A stretch of 64,000 nucleotides of DNA, taken from positions 30,252,851-30,316,850 of the forward strand of contig OU862909.1 in NCBI GenBank assembly GCA_917880885.1, in the 5' to 3' direction. Below are positions 31,465 through 42,080 of this stretch, one piece after another. The notes beneath the pieces were generated by a model. The model had not been told where the DNA came from. It worked only from the letters and a program-made list of their open reading frames with translations, and made no database searches. Each line of letters begins with the position of its first letter. Positions within the stretch are counted from its first letter, which is position 1. This DNA is from Limnephilus marmoratus (Eukaryota > Arthropoda > Insecta > Trichoptera > Limnephilidae). The translations under genes and the position numbers were made by a program.

Positions 31465-31808
31465 GTGTGTTGGGGTATGTTGTGAGGATGAAGGTAGTGG
31501 GGAGTAAAAGGAGATGGGTAAAATGAAGTGGGGATTATTCATGGGCAAGTATTCAGATCTGGTCACAAAACACTGCCAAAGCCATTTCAAGCACGTTTCT
31601 ATTCCAAATGGTGATCTTATACCAGGGCGATACTGAGAGTATCTTCTGCTCTGAAACGTGTCGCATATATGCTACGTATTATTATAAATAGATAAATTGT
31701 GAAAATACACAAATAAATCAAACAAAATTTACTTGCGCAAGCTGGAATTTGATCCCGCGACCTCCGGATTGCTAGTTGAGTGCACCTCTTGACCACGGAG
31801 GCCATCGA
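31465..31808 (-). repeat. SINE-A copy
   Basis: In reverse, the head reads GGCCTCCGTGGTCAAGAGGT with B-box-like GCGGGATCAAATTCC. The body has ACGTTTCAGAGCAGAAGATA, GTATCGCCCTGGTATAAG and CTTGAAATGGCTTTGGC. The extreme 3' end is replaced by TTTTTTT and A-rich sequence near 31440-31462. Confidence 0.85.
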
Positions 31809-32710
31809 TACATAAAAAAGCTATATCTTATTTTTTTAATGTACAATTTAACTTTTCCTACGTAAAGGCAAAGACGTTACATACTTTAGACGCGGGGTAG
31901 AAATCTCAAAATGGGAAGCCAACAACAAGACAATTGTAGAGTACTCGATTTCTAGTACTTTAGTACTAAACTGCCACGCGTTGAGTAAGGTCGTGTCTTA
32001 CTAGTAAGTAAATTGCATTAAAAAGCGCCAAAATTCCCTCCTGTGTGATGAGAAAATGTTTCCATTACACGGTAAACAGTAGTAAAAGCGAAGGAATAAC
32101 ATTTCATTTGTAAATACATGCAAATTACTTATTATTATCGATTATAAAAATAATACAATTGCTTTCCACCCAAAGATTTTATGCGTCATTAGAGAACTCA
32201 AGGCCTACTAAAGTACAGGTCTGGATGCGCAACAGCCAAATTACAAAGTCGATGCCATGCCGTCGCTAAGTAAAATTTACTTTTTATAATAATAATCTAA
32301 TTATTCTTTATTTACTTGCCTGCGGTAAAACAACATACAAATCAGCAGAAACAACAAATACAATAACAATCAACGCCATTTGCAAACTATCGTTGTTCAT
32401 TATAGCTATTTGGCACCTCAAAATTCGACTGGTGCCCAGGCCTCCTACTTTAGTCGGCCTTGAGACAGTATTCGACGGAACTTTTGAATTTTGAATACGA
32501 AAATGCCGCCCGCGTTCTATCTTTTGTTTCGTTCATATGCACATATTCTTTTAAGCGTCTATCTTTATCATACACGAATAACTTTTGAATTAAGAAATTA
32601 TTGAAAATCGCTGAAAACAAAAGAGTTTTGATTAATTGCCACATTATATCTTGAGTTTGTGAGACTATGGCAAGTCTATTTATTTTATATAACGTCATTG
32701 CGTGAAGGAC
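31809..32710. other. Unassigned interval
   Basis: AT-rich with a short palindromic TAGTACTTTAGTACTA near 31955-31970. No coding frame recognised. Confidence 0.35.
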
Positions 32711-32787
32711 GGCGCAAAACTACCGATGTGGTTTGAATCTTATTACACATTACAATAAGATTCAAAATAAAATGGTAGTTTTGCGCC
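32711..32787. repeat. 77-bp hairpin element
   Basis: Outer arms GGCGCAAAACTACC and GGTAGTTTTGCGCC are perfect inverses (14 bp). Inner arms TTTGAATCTTATT and AATAAGATTCAAA are perfect inverses (13 bp). Together they form a two-tier stem-loop. It resembles a minimal foldback MITE. Confidence 0.85.
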
Positions 32788-33600
32788 ACCCTATACAATC
32801 CCCAAAAAAGCCCTATTAATTAAAGAAATGTAGAATATATTTTATGTAATATATTCTATTCAATAAAACAATAGGACAGATAATATTACGTATTATATTT
32901 TCAAGAAAACAATGACATGACAACTTTCTTTTGTTGTAACAATCTAAATCTATGTAGTTCTAATTTTGAAAAAAGCTTAACTACCTTTTCCTAACTAGCT
33001 CTGCTTAGCTACTTCCCCAAGTAGTACCCAACTTTATTACTTTATTTTTGCCTCTACATAGATTTCTTCAAAAATAGCATAGTTACTATTAGGCATCATT
33101 TTATTAAAATAAAACAACAAACTTTGTTCACATCCAGTTTATATCACTGTTTATTTGTATGTTTTGTATACTGATGTAAGCAAAGTTCTTCATTTTATTT
33201 AAATAAATAAATCTTTTCAATTGTGTATATTTATAAGAAATTATATTTTTTTGTTACGTTGACATATTTAAATAATTAATGATAAAACACAAATTAATGA
33301 TTTTAGTTGATGAAATGTTTGAAAGTATTTTGCTTAGCTAACCACACACTGTATTTTCTCTATAAATGACCCTGCTCAAGTTTTTTTTCTCTTAATCGTG
33401 CCAAAACTTTCTTTAATTATTATTCTACTTCTAAAATTAGCTCAACGGTGCTGTACACTTAACCATACAAAATAATATTCTAAATTATCAATTAATGATA
33501 AACCGAAAGCTAATTTATCAATTAGCCAAACCCATATTTAGAACAAATTACCTTCCATATGCCTAAGCCTAATTACCTTCCATATACCTATAAGAACTAC
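32788..33600. other. AT-rich interval, nothing recognised
   Basis: No coding frame or MITE ends found. TACCTTCCATAT is repeated at 33549 and 33579. Confidence 0.35.
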
Positions 33601-33753
33601 TTTAACCCAAATTATTCAGATACTCGCTTATACCCAGTCATTTAGATACTCGCTTATACCATTGCTTGCAGTTGGCAATGCTTTCTCAGAAGTAGTAGAT
33701 GTGTTCAACTGTATGGAATATAGTTATAAGAATGCTATATTAACATACTTCAA
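33601..33753 (+). repeat. Dispersed repeat D (copy 2) with duplicated start
   Basis: Bases 33644-33753 match 26407-26520. The opening word AGATACTCGCTTATACC occurs twice here (33618 and 33643), a 25-bp tandem step. Confidence 0.7.
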
Positions 33754-33774
33754 TCACAATAATCAATGTTAGGG

Positions 33775-33878
33775 GATGGTGTAAAGAGAGGGGGAGTGGG
33801 GGAAGGGGGGGGAGGTGGAGGAGGCGGAGTGGGAATCCCCCCTAATACTATGCGAGCGAACCCGGGGGCAAAAGCTAG
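33775..33878 (+). repeat. Helitron-like 3' end with G-rich tract
   Basis: A G-rich run at 33781-33835 precedes TGCGAGCGAACCCGGGGGCA and AAAGCTAG, followed by T. A GC-rich hairpin-like stretch just before a CTAG terminus is the pattern of Helitron 3' ends. The 5' end is not identified. Confidence 0.4.
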
Positions 33879-34023
33879 TACATTATACTTTGTTTAATGT
33901 ACATTGTTATTTTGTTATTATTATAATACTGATATACTCCTGTGTACCACTGTGTAATATCGTGTATCACTTGAATGTAAAAGCCATTTTAAGGCGTTTA
34001 AATAAATAAATTAATTAATTAAT
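33879..34023 (+). mobile_element. LINE 3' end fragment
   Basis: The ending TTGAATGTAAAAGCCATTTT followed by AAGGCGTTTAAATAAATAAA resembles the tail of the LINE at 6343-8749. No ORF2 sequence remains. Confidence 0.55.
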
Positions 34024-34951
34024 ACCGATGGATAATGACAAGTAAAGCAAAACACATTTTATTTTATACTCCAATTCTCCATTCATCCGGTTACGTGCAA
34101 GCTTTGTTCTCTATGCAGGCCTATTAAATTTCACTAGAATAGTTTTCATCTGGACACAGGCAAATTCAACAACACAGCAGAAATAACTATAATATGCATG
34201 GAATTACTCCAGGGAGGTTCAGATAGAATAACAAGAGTGGTAAATTTCATTCGTCCATTGTTATTTGAAATCTCCGTGCATTGTTGTCCCGGCGTTGCCC
34301 GGTCTTCACGGGCGCCCGCGGCCGACAGAGGATTTGGACGCTTTTTGCTTCGTTAGTCCGTACTTTCACAACTAGAATTATTCAGAGCTGAATGGAGAAA
34401 CTTGTTTTTGCGGTGCTTTTTATCTTTATGGGATTGGTAATTAAGCTATGTTATGAGTTTGGGTTAGCTGTGGGAGTAATCGAATCAAATATATCTCATT
34501 CAAATGATAAATGATTAATATTTCAGGTCTAAAAATATTTATGAATTCGATTGTGCCTACCAACAGCAAAATTACAAAAAGTCAATCAAATTTTGTATTC
34601 CACTCTGTAGTAGAAAGGACGGCGTAGATTAGGGAAACAATATTATTTAGGAGAAATTTTAAATGTACACAAAAGATTCATCTCTTATTTTTAGAGACAT
34701 TTACTCGTGTCCAACATGGGTTGCTTACGAAATCTTTTCTTCTTAGATACAACCAACATAGATAGATATATTAACATAACATTTTTTTATTAACATTTTA
34801 ACATTTAGATTTTACGCACCAGATTTAAATGTCCGGGTTAAATTTTCCCCAAAAAAAAAAGGAAAAAAAGAAGGAAAAACTAAACCCTTTCACACACTTC
34901 CCCAAATGATCATCTAGTCAACCCACGCTATGCAATTGCACTATATAAGTA
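34024..34951. other. Unassigned interval with a GC-rich patch and an A-rich run
   Basis: 34285-34335 is GC-rich (CCGGCGTTGCCCGGTCTTCA) in an AT-rich background. 34850-34880 is A-rich. No feature recognised. Confidence 0.35.
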
Positions 34952-35275
34952 TTATAAATACAAAACAATACAAGAACAACATGTCAACCTACTAGAGACC
35001 AAATGGGAATATAATTCACCGACTCCAGATATTTTCATATCAGAGGGTTCTGCATTTCTAATTGAACCTATAAATCCTACTGATCCCTCAATATAAATAT
35101 TTAAAAAATCCTTTGTAATCCTACATGTATTTAAAATGACTGATTTTTGCATTTTTATATACAAATTCTTTGACAAATCTAATATGCTTAAATTTTGAAT
35201 CAGATTCCTAGGTATTATGCCAGTGGCCGAAATAACAAATGGCAATATTTTTATAGTCTGAGAATGCCAAATTCT
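34952..35275 (-). pseudogene. Retrotransposon ORF C-terminal fragment
   Basis: In reverse, the frame reads RIWHSQTIKILPFVISATG, then IIPRNLIQN, then a MQKSVILNTCRITKDFL block. The pattern of a hydrophobic I-P-V-I-x-A-T-G segment followed by Q-K-x-x-I-L-x-T-x-R-I is one I associate with the C-termini of a group of insect non-LTR retrotransposon proteins; the clade is uncertain. It ends at the stop at 34952. There is no RT motif, so it is a stub. Confidence 0.55.
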
Positions 35276-35408
35276 TTTATTTTAACATTTTTTTATTTTT
35301 TATATTATTATTATAATTTTTTTTTTTTTACACATTTGATTTATGTGAGTACGTAAATATAATGTATGTGTTATAATTTTTAATTTTAATTAATTTAATT
35401 TTTTTAAT

Positions 35409-35410
<2 letters not shown>
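35276..35410. other. AT-rich spacer
   Basis: T-rich sequence leading into the (TA)n microsatellite. Confidence 0.4.

Positions 35411-35476
<66 letters not shown>
35411..35476. repeat. (TA)n microsatellite
   Basis: About 32 uninterrupted TA units. Such runs vary in length between individuals and are error-prone in assembly. Confidence 0.97.
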
Positions 35477-35480
<4 letters not shown>

Positions 35481-36271
35481 CTCTTCCCTTTACACACGAG
35501 TAGTTACACTCTTGTAAAGGTTATATATTATATACATATATATGTTTATACTGTTTCTAATCAATGTTGCAAGTTAGTATTTAATGATTTGAGTTTAATC
35601 CGATTGTAACCTGAAAATGCAATTACTCATGATTATATTACATGTATATGTATATAAAAATTAATAAAAAAAAAATTAAAAAAATAACGCTGTATTAGCA
35701 TGCTGGATAAGCTGGCCGGTCCTTTAATGCAAGATTCAAAGAACTCATGCGATCGTTCTAAAGTAAAAATAAAAACTCAATATTTTAGAGTAGTTGGAAA
35801 TTAATAAAATCTAATAATCCGATAGCAAGATAGTTTGAAAATAAATAAAAAAACAATAATTCCTTCGCCACTCCTAGATAATATTTAAAGAACACAAAAA
35901 TTCATAATTATGCAGGGAAAAAGAAACTCTTGAAACGTCATTTGGAAACACCTTACTTTAGTCAAATTTAAACAATGCCTTAATAGGGGAAACTTTAAAG
36001 GGTAATTAATAACCATTCATAATTTCCGTCATTTTACTCGGAAATCAAAGGGGCATCAGGACTTGACTTAATGATGCAGTTATATCATTCGGTGGCCACT
36101 CTTTAGTCTACGAAGATGCACTATATCCTACCTATAATACTTTTCGTGTTATGATCTGAAGTAAGTCGACTATGCATAAATCTTTTCAGCGAATGTGCAC
36201 TAAGGGACTTGGTGCGTATTCTTTGGCTATATTGATCCCGTACCGTGATATATTATTATAACTGTACCGTG
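35477..36271. other. Unassigned AT-rich interval
   Basis: An A-rich tail-like stretch at 35655-35690 (AATTAATAAAAAAAAAATTA) could end an unrecognised LINE. Nothing else seen. Confidence 0.35.
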
Positions 36272-36306
36272 TGAAATAGCATTAAGTCAGACCTAATGCT
36301 ATTTCA
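36272..36306. repeat. Perfect 13-bp hairpin
   Basis: TGAAATAGCATTA and TAATGCTATTTCA flank a 9-base loop. A related word, GTGAAAAAGCATTAAGTCAA, occurs near 36797, and GTGATAAAAGCATTA near 36581. Confidence 0.85.
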
Positions 36307-37392
36307 TTAAAAGAATTTTTGTTTATCTGTGGTATTCAACATCCGACAGTTGTGTTTAAGGTAAGTTTTTCGCCGACTAAATTGAATTATTAGTGACAAA
36401 AATGTTCACAGGAGCGGATGAAATATTACAAAAGTAATAATATTCATTTCTCATTATTAATGTGCGTAATATACGTGGGGGTAGGCGACAAAAAGTCATT
36501 GATCAGAATTGTGTGATATCAAAATTATACAAAAAATGATTCCGATATCACATTCCAAGAAAAAAGATTTGACGGTTTAATGTGATAAAAGCATTACACC
36601 ACTTGAGCTTCAAAGTTGGTACGCTTCCATTCCTTCTGTCGACGACAGCAAAATAAATTATGCTTACATTAATGTAGCGGATGAAAATCATATTACACTA
36701 AACAACTATTTTGTAAAAAAATAAAAATAATTTTTATAAAAATCTTACATCACCTTACTATTTTTACTTCGGTACTTACTTGCAATATTGTGTATCAGTG
36801 AAAAAGCATTAAGTCAAGCAATACTCTTCTATTTTTTGAAAAAGAAAGATTTTTTCTGTTATTTTTTAATAAAAAGTACAGGCATATATAGACAATAAAA
36901 CAATCTATTATACTCTATTCGTCCCGATAACGACATAGATATATTTTTAAAAAGTTAAAGTTGCTCAAATTTTCTAATTCAATTATCTCCAAACAAGTAT
37001 TTTTGACGAAGGGTTTGCAGAAAATTCTTTTAACAAGGTTAACTCATAAGGGCCCTTTTCGAAAAAAAACTCGTCGGGGCGCTTTCGAAATTTCGAACGC
37101 GTGACGTAGCTTGAATAAAAAGACTGTAACTGCTATTGTAGTTAATTCAAAACTCCCAGTGGAACATGGACTGCAAGCTACGTCACGAATTTTTAGTCAA
37201 TCGCCGCTCTACCTGCTCGATGAGCTCACCTTATTAAAAGCATTATTTACGAACCTTTAAAAAAGGTATTAGTTTTTCATTAGTAGCACTTATGTAAAAA
37301 TATAAATTGAACTCTTTTAATATATTGTATGTAAGTGGCCCAACACAGTTTGATAATGCCTTCATAGAGCGAAACAGCTGTCACGTGTACAC
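36307..37392. other. Interval with one spaced inverted repeat
   Basis: Besides CGTGACGTAGCTTG (37100-37113) and its perfect inverse CAAGCTACGTCACG (37174-37187), I see no feature. TGACGT/ACGTCA cores lie in both arms. Confidence 0.5.
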
Positions 37393-37775
37393 ATTTTGAC
37401 AGCCTCCGTGGTCGAGCGGCAAGCCTCTTGACTCGCAATTAGAAGGTCGAGGGATCGAATCCCGGCGTGCGCAAATAAATTTCACAAATAATTCATTTAA
37501 AATAATAAATGTAAATTTGTGGCACGTTTCAGAGTGGAAGATACTCTTGAGTATCGCCCTACTGCAAGACCACCGTTCAGAATTGAAATGTTGCTTGAAA
37601 TGGCCTTAACCGTGTTTGGTGACCAGATCTGAATAGCCAGGTACTTCCCTACCTTCTTCTTCCCATCTCCTTCCCCTCCTATTACCTTCAGCCTCACAAC
37701 ATACCCGAATTGGAGGTGCCATAGTCTCACTGGCTCCAGTCGGAATCAGCTGGAACTCTTGTGAGGTATTCCACA
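37393..37775 (+). repeat. SINE-A copy, best-preserved full-length
   Basis: The tRNA-like head at 37396-37470 has A-box-like CTCCGTGGTCGAGCGG and B-box GGGATCGAATCCC. Then GTGGCACGTTTCAGAGTGGA, GAGTATCGCCC, GAATTGAAATGTTGCTTGAA, GTGTTTGGTGACCAGATC, AGCCAGGTACTTCCC, CAGCCTCACAACATACCC and GTGCCATAGTCTCACTGGCT. It ends with a short A run. Confidence 0.9.
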
Positions 37776-37840
37776 AAAAAAACATGAACACTTAAGATAC
37801 GATTTTAGATTTTCGCTGCCAAAAGTATTTTCGTTATTAA

Positions 37841-37950
37841 TTTGGGGTGTTATGCCCTGTTGCGCTACCTCCTTCGTTGGCGAACGTTTTGGATAGTAAA
37901 GAAACGTTGTCTAAAAAAGGAGGTATCGGAACACGGCATAACACCCCAAA
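37841..37950. repeat. 110-bp MITE with GGGGTGTTATGCC ends
   Basis: The left TTTGGGGTGTTATGCC and right GGCATAACACCCCAAA are perfect 16-bp inverses. Imperfect pairing continues to about 34 bp (CTACCTCCTT and AGGAGGTATC). The loop is about 40 bp. Flanks TTATTAA and AATAAAT may include a short AT-rich duplication. Confidence 0.85.
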
Positions 37951-38812
37951 AATAAATAAAGACAAAACAGCAGAACTTGTTTAAAAATGATTATTTTTAT
38001 AAATTGAATAATAAATTATAATATTATTGAATACACAAAAGAAAAAAAAAGGAAGTCTCACAAATCGATAACAATAAAAAATATTTAAAAGCTTTACTCG
38101 TAACCGACGATGATTTATTTTAGATTTAAAAAAATATATGTTTTTAAAATTGGAATATTGAACCATTAAGAAGAATCAAAATGAATTATTATACCTACTT
38201 TAATTTCTCGTTAAAATAAGCTAAATTAAGAATGCCGCATTCAAATGATAAAAAAATCAAATAAACCAAGACGCAAAAATTCTAATTAAGTTCTCCTAAT
38301 GAGCTCCGTTTTAGTCTAATTCTCAAGTTATCGCTCCGCCGCTGTTTCCGTAAAGTGTAAAATCCCAACTTGGGCCCGGGGGATTCGACTTGTAATTCCT
38401 GCAGAGCCTCTCGCGAACCACCCCGAGTATTGGGGCAGTCGGGGGATGTGTCATAAATTATGGACGATTAAGGAGCCCGCGCCGCCCGGGGGGTGATAAC
38501 TCATTTGGCTGGATTGCCTCGGCGGACCGGTAACACGGGCACTGGCAACGCCGGGGCTCGAAAACGACAGCCTAGACGTGTATATTAAATGCAAATTTTC
38601 GTTGCCCAGATTCACTCGAATGGCTTATGTTTATCCCGACACCGGAATTTTTAATCCATTGTTTTATGAAGGAGGATTAGTGTCTTTGTAAATTAAGCTA
38701 TTTCATGTTCACGTGGTTTGAATTTGAATAAATTTGTTATAATTATAATGAGTATGAAGACCTTTTCATGTGAGTACTGCACGAGATTCTCAAAGTCCGG
38801 AGTAAATGGGAT
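37951..38812. other. AT-rich flank and GC-rich island
   Basis: 37951-38290 is AT-rich with nothing recognised. 38310-38600 is GC-rich and lacks the repeat landmarks found elsewhere: CTTGGGCCCGGGGGATTC, CCCGCGCCGCCCGGGG, GCGGACCGGTAACACGG. It includes GTCATAAATTATGG, a homeodomain-type AT core. Possibly a conserved non-coding or regulatory element. Confidence 0.4.
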
Positions 38813-39440
38813 CAATTTGGGAGGTGGGTAAGGATTCCACCGCCCCCGGAACTATTTATTGGATAACCAACACCTTTGCCGAAAATCACCCCTAGAGGTT
38901 CTCTACGTTTGGTGACTTAGCAGGGCTGCCCGGGTTCATGGCGTGAGTTTTGTCCATGTCATGGCGGCGGATGTATCCGCCCACTTGTTGCGTGTCGGGC
39001 CGGATCGGGAGAGACTAATTGAGGGAAACCTTTTGACCTCTCTGGCCGGACTCACAGCAGGAGGGATGGATTCGTAGGTCCATCACTCCTGGATATACTG
39101 AACCCAGATTTCTACACACTCCTTAGGGGTCGTCCATTAATCACGTTTTTAACAACTTTTTAACCCCCCCCCCCTGGTGATATGTGGTGAGGTTTTAGAC
39201 TAACCCCCCCCCCCCCCCAAAATCACCTGTATTTTTTTTTAGTACAAAGTATTTTGAAATTTTCAGAATATTGTCACCCCCGTCGTGATATTTCGTTATT
39301 TTTTTCCGAACCTCCCCGCCCTCCTTTTGAGCCTCACGTGATTAATGGACGACCCCTTATACCTTTTTCCTTCCTAGAACTTCTTCTCATTCCTTTCCTT
39401 AAAAAAACCTTACACACAGCATCCACTAATATGACATAGG
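38813..39440 (-). repeat. Family B copy interrupted by a small DNA element
   Basis: Runs from CAATTTGGGAGGTGGGTAAG through ACTATTTATTGGATAACC, TCTACGTTTGGTGACTTAGC, GCCCGGGTTCATGG, TTTTGACCTCTCTGGCC and CATCACTCCTGGATA to ACACTCC. After the insert at 39126-39356 it resumes ATACCTTTTTCCTTCCTAGA and ends with ACACACAGCATCCACTAA. Confidence 0.88.
39126..39356. mobile_element. 231-bp MITE, GGGGTCGTCC ends, TTA duplication
   Basis: Perfect 21-bp TIRs: GGGGTCGTCCATTAATCACG(T) at 39126-39146 and its inverse at 39336-39356. TTA flanks both ends (39123-39125, 39357-39359), as for PIF/Harbinger-type elements. It contains poly(C) runs and no ORF. It sits inside a family B copy, whose sequence is continuous across one TTA. 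Confidence 0.9.
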
Positions 39441-39640
39441 CCAATCCATTGATCCATCGCCTTGCAACGTTGTTGAAGGAATAGATTCATGCGTCTGTCA
39501 CTCCTAGACACACTGACCCCCAAATTCCTACCCACCACTCAAACTTATTTCCTTCCCAGAACTTCCCTCCACACAGCATCCCCTAAGATGAAATAGGCCC
39601 TGGGGGAAATTTTCCTTAGGGCCTCTTGTGTGGAGCTTAA
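39441..39640 (-). repeat. Family B hairpin-end fragment
   Basis: A second, partial copy directly follows the previous one: CCATCGCCTTGCAACG, CACTCCTAGACACACTGAC, CCCAAATTCCTACCCACCA, then CCACACAGCATCCCCTAAGA and the terminal hairpin AGGCCCTGGGGGAAA...CCTTAGGGCCT ending GTGTGGAGC. Confidence 0.85.
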
Positions 39641-39670
39641 AAAAAAACATTGTTTCCAACAAGAGAAAAA

Positions 39671-39770
39671 TACCTTCACCACGTACTCACGAAAATACCT
39701 TCACCACGTACTCACGAAAATACCTTCACCACGTACTCCCGAAAATACCTTCACCACGTACTCACGGTCA
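39671..39770 (+). repeat. Minisatellite, four 25-bp units
   Basis: Units start at 39671, 39696, 39721 and 39746, each TACCTTCACCACGTACTCAC plus GAAAA. The third has CCC for CAC, and the fourth diverges in its last bases. Confidence 0.96.
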
Positions 39771-40448
39771 TTCATCCAAATCATACAGTTACAATTTGAA
39801 GAACCTAGACTTGATTTAGTTTAATGCCCTGTCTAACACAAGAAACCATGCCTTAATGATTGCGTTTGAAGCCTTTATTAACTTTATTTCCTTTCTGTGA
39901 TTCCTTATTAATTCCTTCGGCCGGTCCTTCACCCACCTCCCGTTAAGGCCACTTTCCCTTATTTTTGTCACGTTTCCAATCTTCATCAATCTTCCCACTT
40001 CTTAAGGACAACTGGTTTGAAAATCGTTTTGGTCTTGTTCTTCGTGTGTTTTCGATATAATTATACTGGAGGAAAAAAGAATCGGGTCACCAAACCGTTC
40101 GATACTTCTATAGTGAATAGGCAAAAGAGAAGATTACCTACTCACTTTTGGCTAAAATCAATTTCCGCTTTTGATACAAAAACTACAAAAACGTTAGGCA
40201 CTTTGAGATAAGTGTTACGTGTTGTGTCCTCATTCGTTCGAGATAGCTCCATTTTATGCGCAGTCCATTAATACGAATAAAACGGTAAAACTAATAATTG
40301 TTCGATTTACATTGGTGACGGATTCAAACTGTTCCACTAAGAAACGTGATGTTGTATATTTTATCAATTAATAAATTTTTTTTTTTTAAATTACTTAGTG
40401 AATATCTTTTAAATGTGTTTAAATATAATTACATGCGGGAAGAGTGGT
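39771..40448. other. Unassigned interval
   Basis: Small frames at 39816-39998 (reverse) and 40017-40211 (forward) have no recognisable motif. No repeat landmarks. Confidence 0.35.
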
Positions 40449-41442
40449 TTTTAAATGACTTCAAAAAGGAGGAGGTTCTCAATTCGACTGTTTTTTTGTT
40501 TTATTTATTATTTTTTTATGTTTATTACCTCAGAACTTTCGACTGGGTGAACCGATATTGATGATTCTTTTTTTTATTTGAAAGCTGGTGCTTTCCGTAT
40601 GGTCCCATTTCATTTTGGCCCAGTTCTGACAATGGCATCTATGAGAAAACCATATAAGTCTTAAATTTGCATTAAGTATGAACGCGACAAATGGACGAAT
40701 AACTCAATATCACGCCAATCGATTTCGATTACTCTTTTTTATTGGAAAGGTTGTACTTCAAGGGTAGCTTGATGAGAGTTTGGTTAGATTCTGATTATGG
40801 GATCCTTGACAAAGTAACGGAACTCTTCAATTCTTAGGAGCAAATTAACGATACTCGGCTGAATCTTTTATAGGCTATCCGGATCTTTGAGTCACCTACC
40901 GTAACGTCGTTATGGTCAAGTAATGTCTGTCTCATTTGAACAGCACGTTTGGTAGGTCTAACCATATTCAGACAAATTAGTTAGTGTACTTCAGATTCAC
41001 TAAAAATCACAAAATAAACAAAAATTTTAACAAAACAAAAAAAAAACTTCAAAAAATGCACTGAAAAGTAAAAAAATTATTTCGTATTCTTCTACAACTT
41101 AATAATCAACTTACTTTTTCTACTCATCAATATATAGGTACGATTGTTATTTTGGAGTAGCCAGGCGTGTTCACTTGACAGCTCCCCTCCCGCCGCGGCC
41201 CCGCTCTCGCCTCTTGCCTCGTCAAGTCGCTCGTGCGACATAAGCACATCTCATCTATAACTATGTATGTAGTTACAAACCTACCTTGGCTGACACCGAC
41301 TTCAAAAATAACAATCGTACCTACATATTGATGAGTAGAAAAAGTAAGATGATTATTAAGTTTTAGAAGAATACGAAATTATTTTTTCAATTTCTAGTGC
41401 ATTTATAAAGTCGTTTTTTTTTTCTTAAAATTTTTGTTTTAT
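40449..41442 (+). mobile_element. Foldback-type element, copy 1 (about 1 kb)
   Basis: Matches the reverse complement of 62505-63482 along its length. It opens AATGACTTCAAAAAGGAGGA and CTCAATTCGACTG, continues with GAACCGATATTGATGATTC, CTGACAATGGCATCTATGAG and CAATTCTTAGGAGCAAATTA, and ends in a large foldback. Arms ACTTTTTCTACTCATCAATA...GGTACGATTGTTATTTT (41012-41155) and their inverse (41300-41440) flank a GC-rich centre (CCCGCCGCGGCCCCG). No transposase frame. It resembles a repeat I associate with Lepidoptera. Confidence 0.85.
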
Positions 41443-41463
41443 TATGACCGAGATGGTGGAGAT

Positions 41464-41510
41464 TTAAAGGTTTTTAAAGGGTTTTTAAAGGTTTTTAAAG
41501 GTTTTTAAAT
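41464..41510. repeat. Short tandem repeat of GGTTTTTAAA
   Basis: About five 10-11-bp units directly after the foldback element. Slippage product. Confidence 0.9.
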
Positions 41511-41637
41511 TATGTTATTTATTGTTGGAGGATAGTAAAATTGACGAACTTCAATACTCTTGTGAATTTTATCTTATATTGCTAACGATGATCACTATTT
41601 TCAGGATTTTTGCAGTCTATTTCGGTGACCCGTCTTT

Positions 41638-42080
41638 AAGTCCCCCGACAATTATTGACCTCCCGAAAATTGATTGTTGATCTCCCGGGCAGTTAATCTC
41701 TCTGCCAGTTGATCCCTCGGACAATTGATCCCTCAAAGTTTCTTCAAGAAATTATATTCGCACATACCGGCATCCGCGAATATTAAAAATATAACATAAT
41801 ATTTAAATAGGGAGGGAGCAAATTTATATTTCCAAATTTACCATGGTACTTAAAAGAAGTAATAAGTATTATTATTCTTACGAATAATTGTGATAAACCA
41901 CTTTTAATTAATTTTTAACTTTTTTGTTCAGATTAGGTTACAATGCGTTACGTAAGTTTGATGCTGGTATATACGAATATAAATACTTGAACGTAGGTAG
42001 ATCAATTGTCCGAGGGATCGCAATCCAGGGGATCAACTATCGGGGGATCAACAGTGGGGCGATTGAGCGCCAGGGAATCT
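41638..42080. mobile_element. Inverted-repeat element with TGATCCCTC-type subrepeats
   Basis: GATCCCTCGGACAATTGATC (41711-41730) and its perfect inverse (42000-42019) anchor two arms. Each arm has three to four imperfect units of about 17 bp around TTGATCnCyCnG: left 41640-41735, right 42000-42070. The AT-rich interior (41760-41990) has no ORF. The arrangement is like foldback elements with repeated subterminal modules. Confidence 0.75.

Noticed and set aside
37396..37470. Functional tRNA gene
   Set aside because: Acceptor stem does not close and the sequence continues into the SINE-A body shared with other copies.
39671..39770. CRISPR-like array
   Set aside because: Direct 25-bp repeats are contiguous with no spacers, in a eukaryotic context.
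39628..39824. Repetitive peptide (TFTTYSRKYLHHV-like) as a repeat protein
   Set aside because: It is a translation of the 25-bp minisatellite plus family B end; two frames are open equally.
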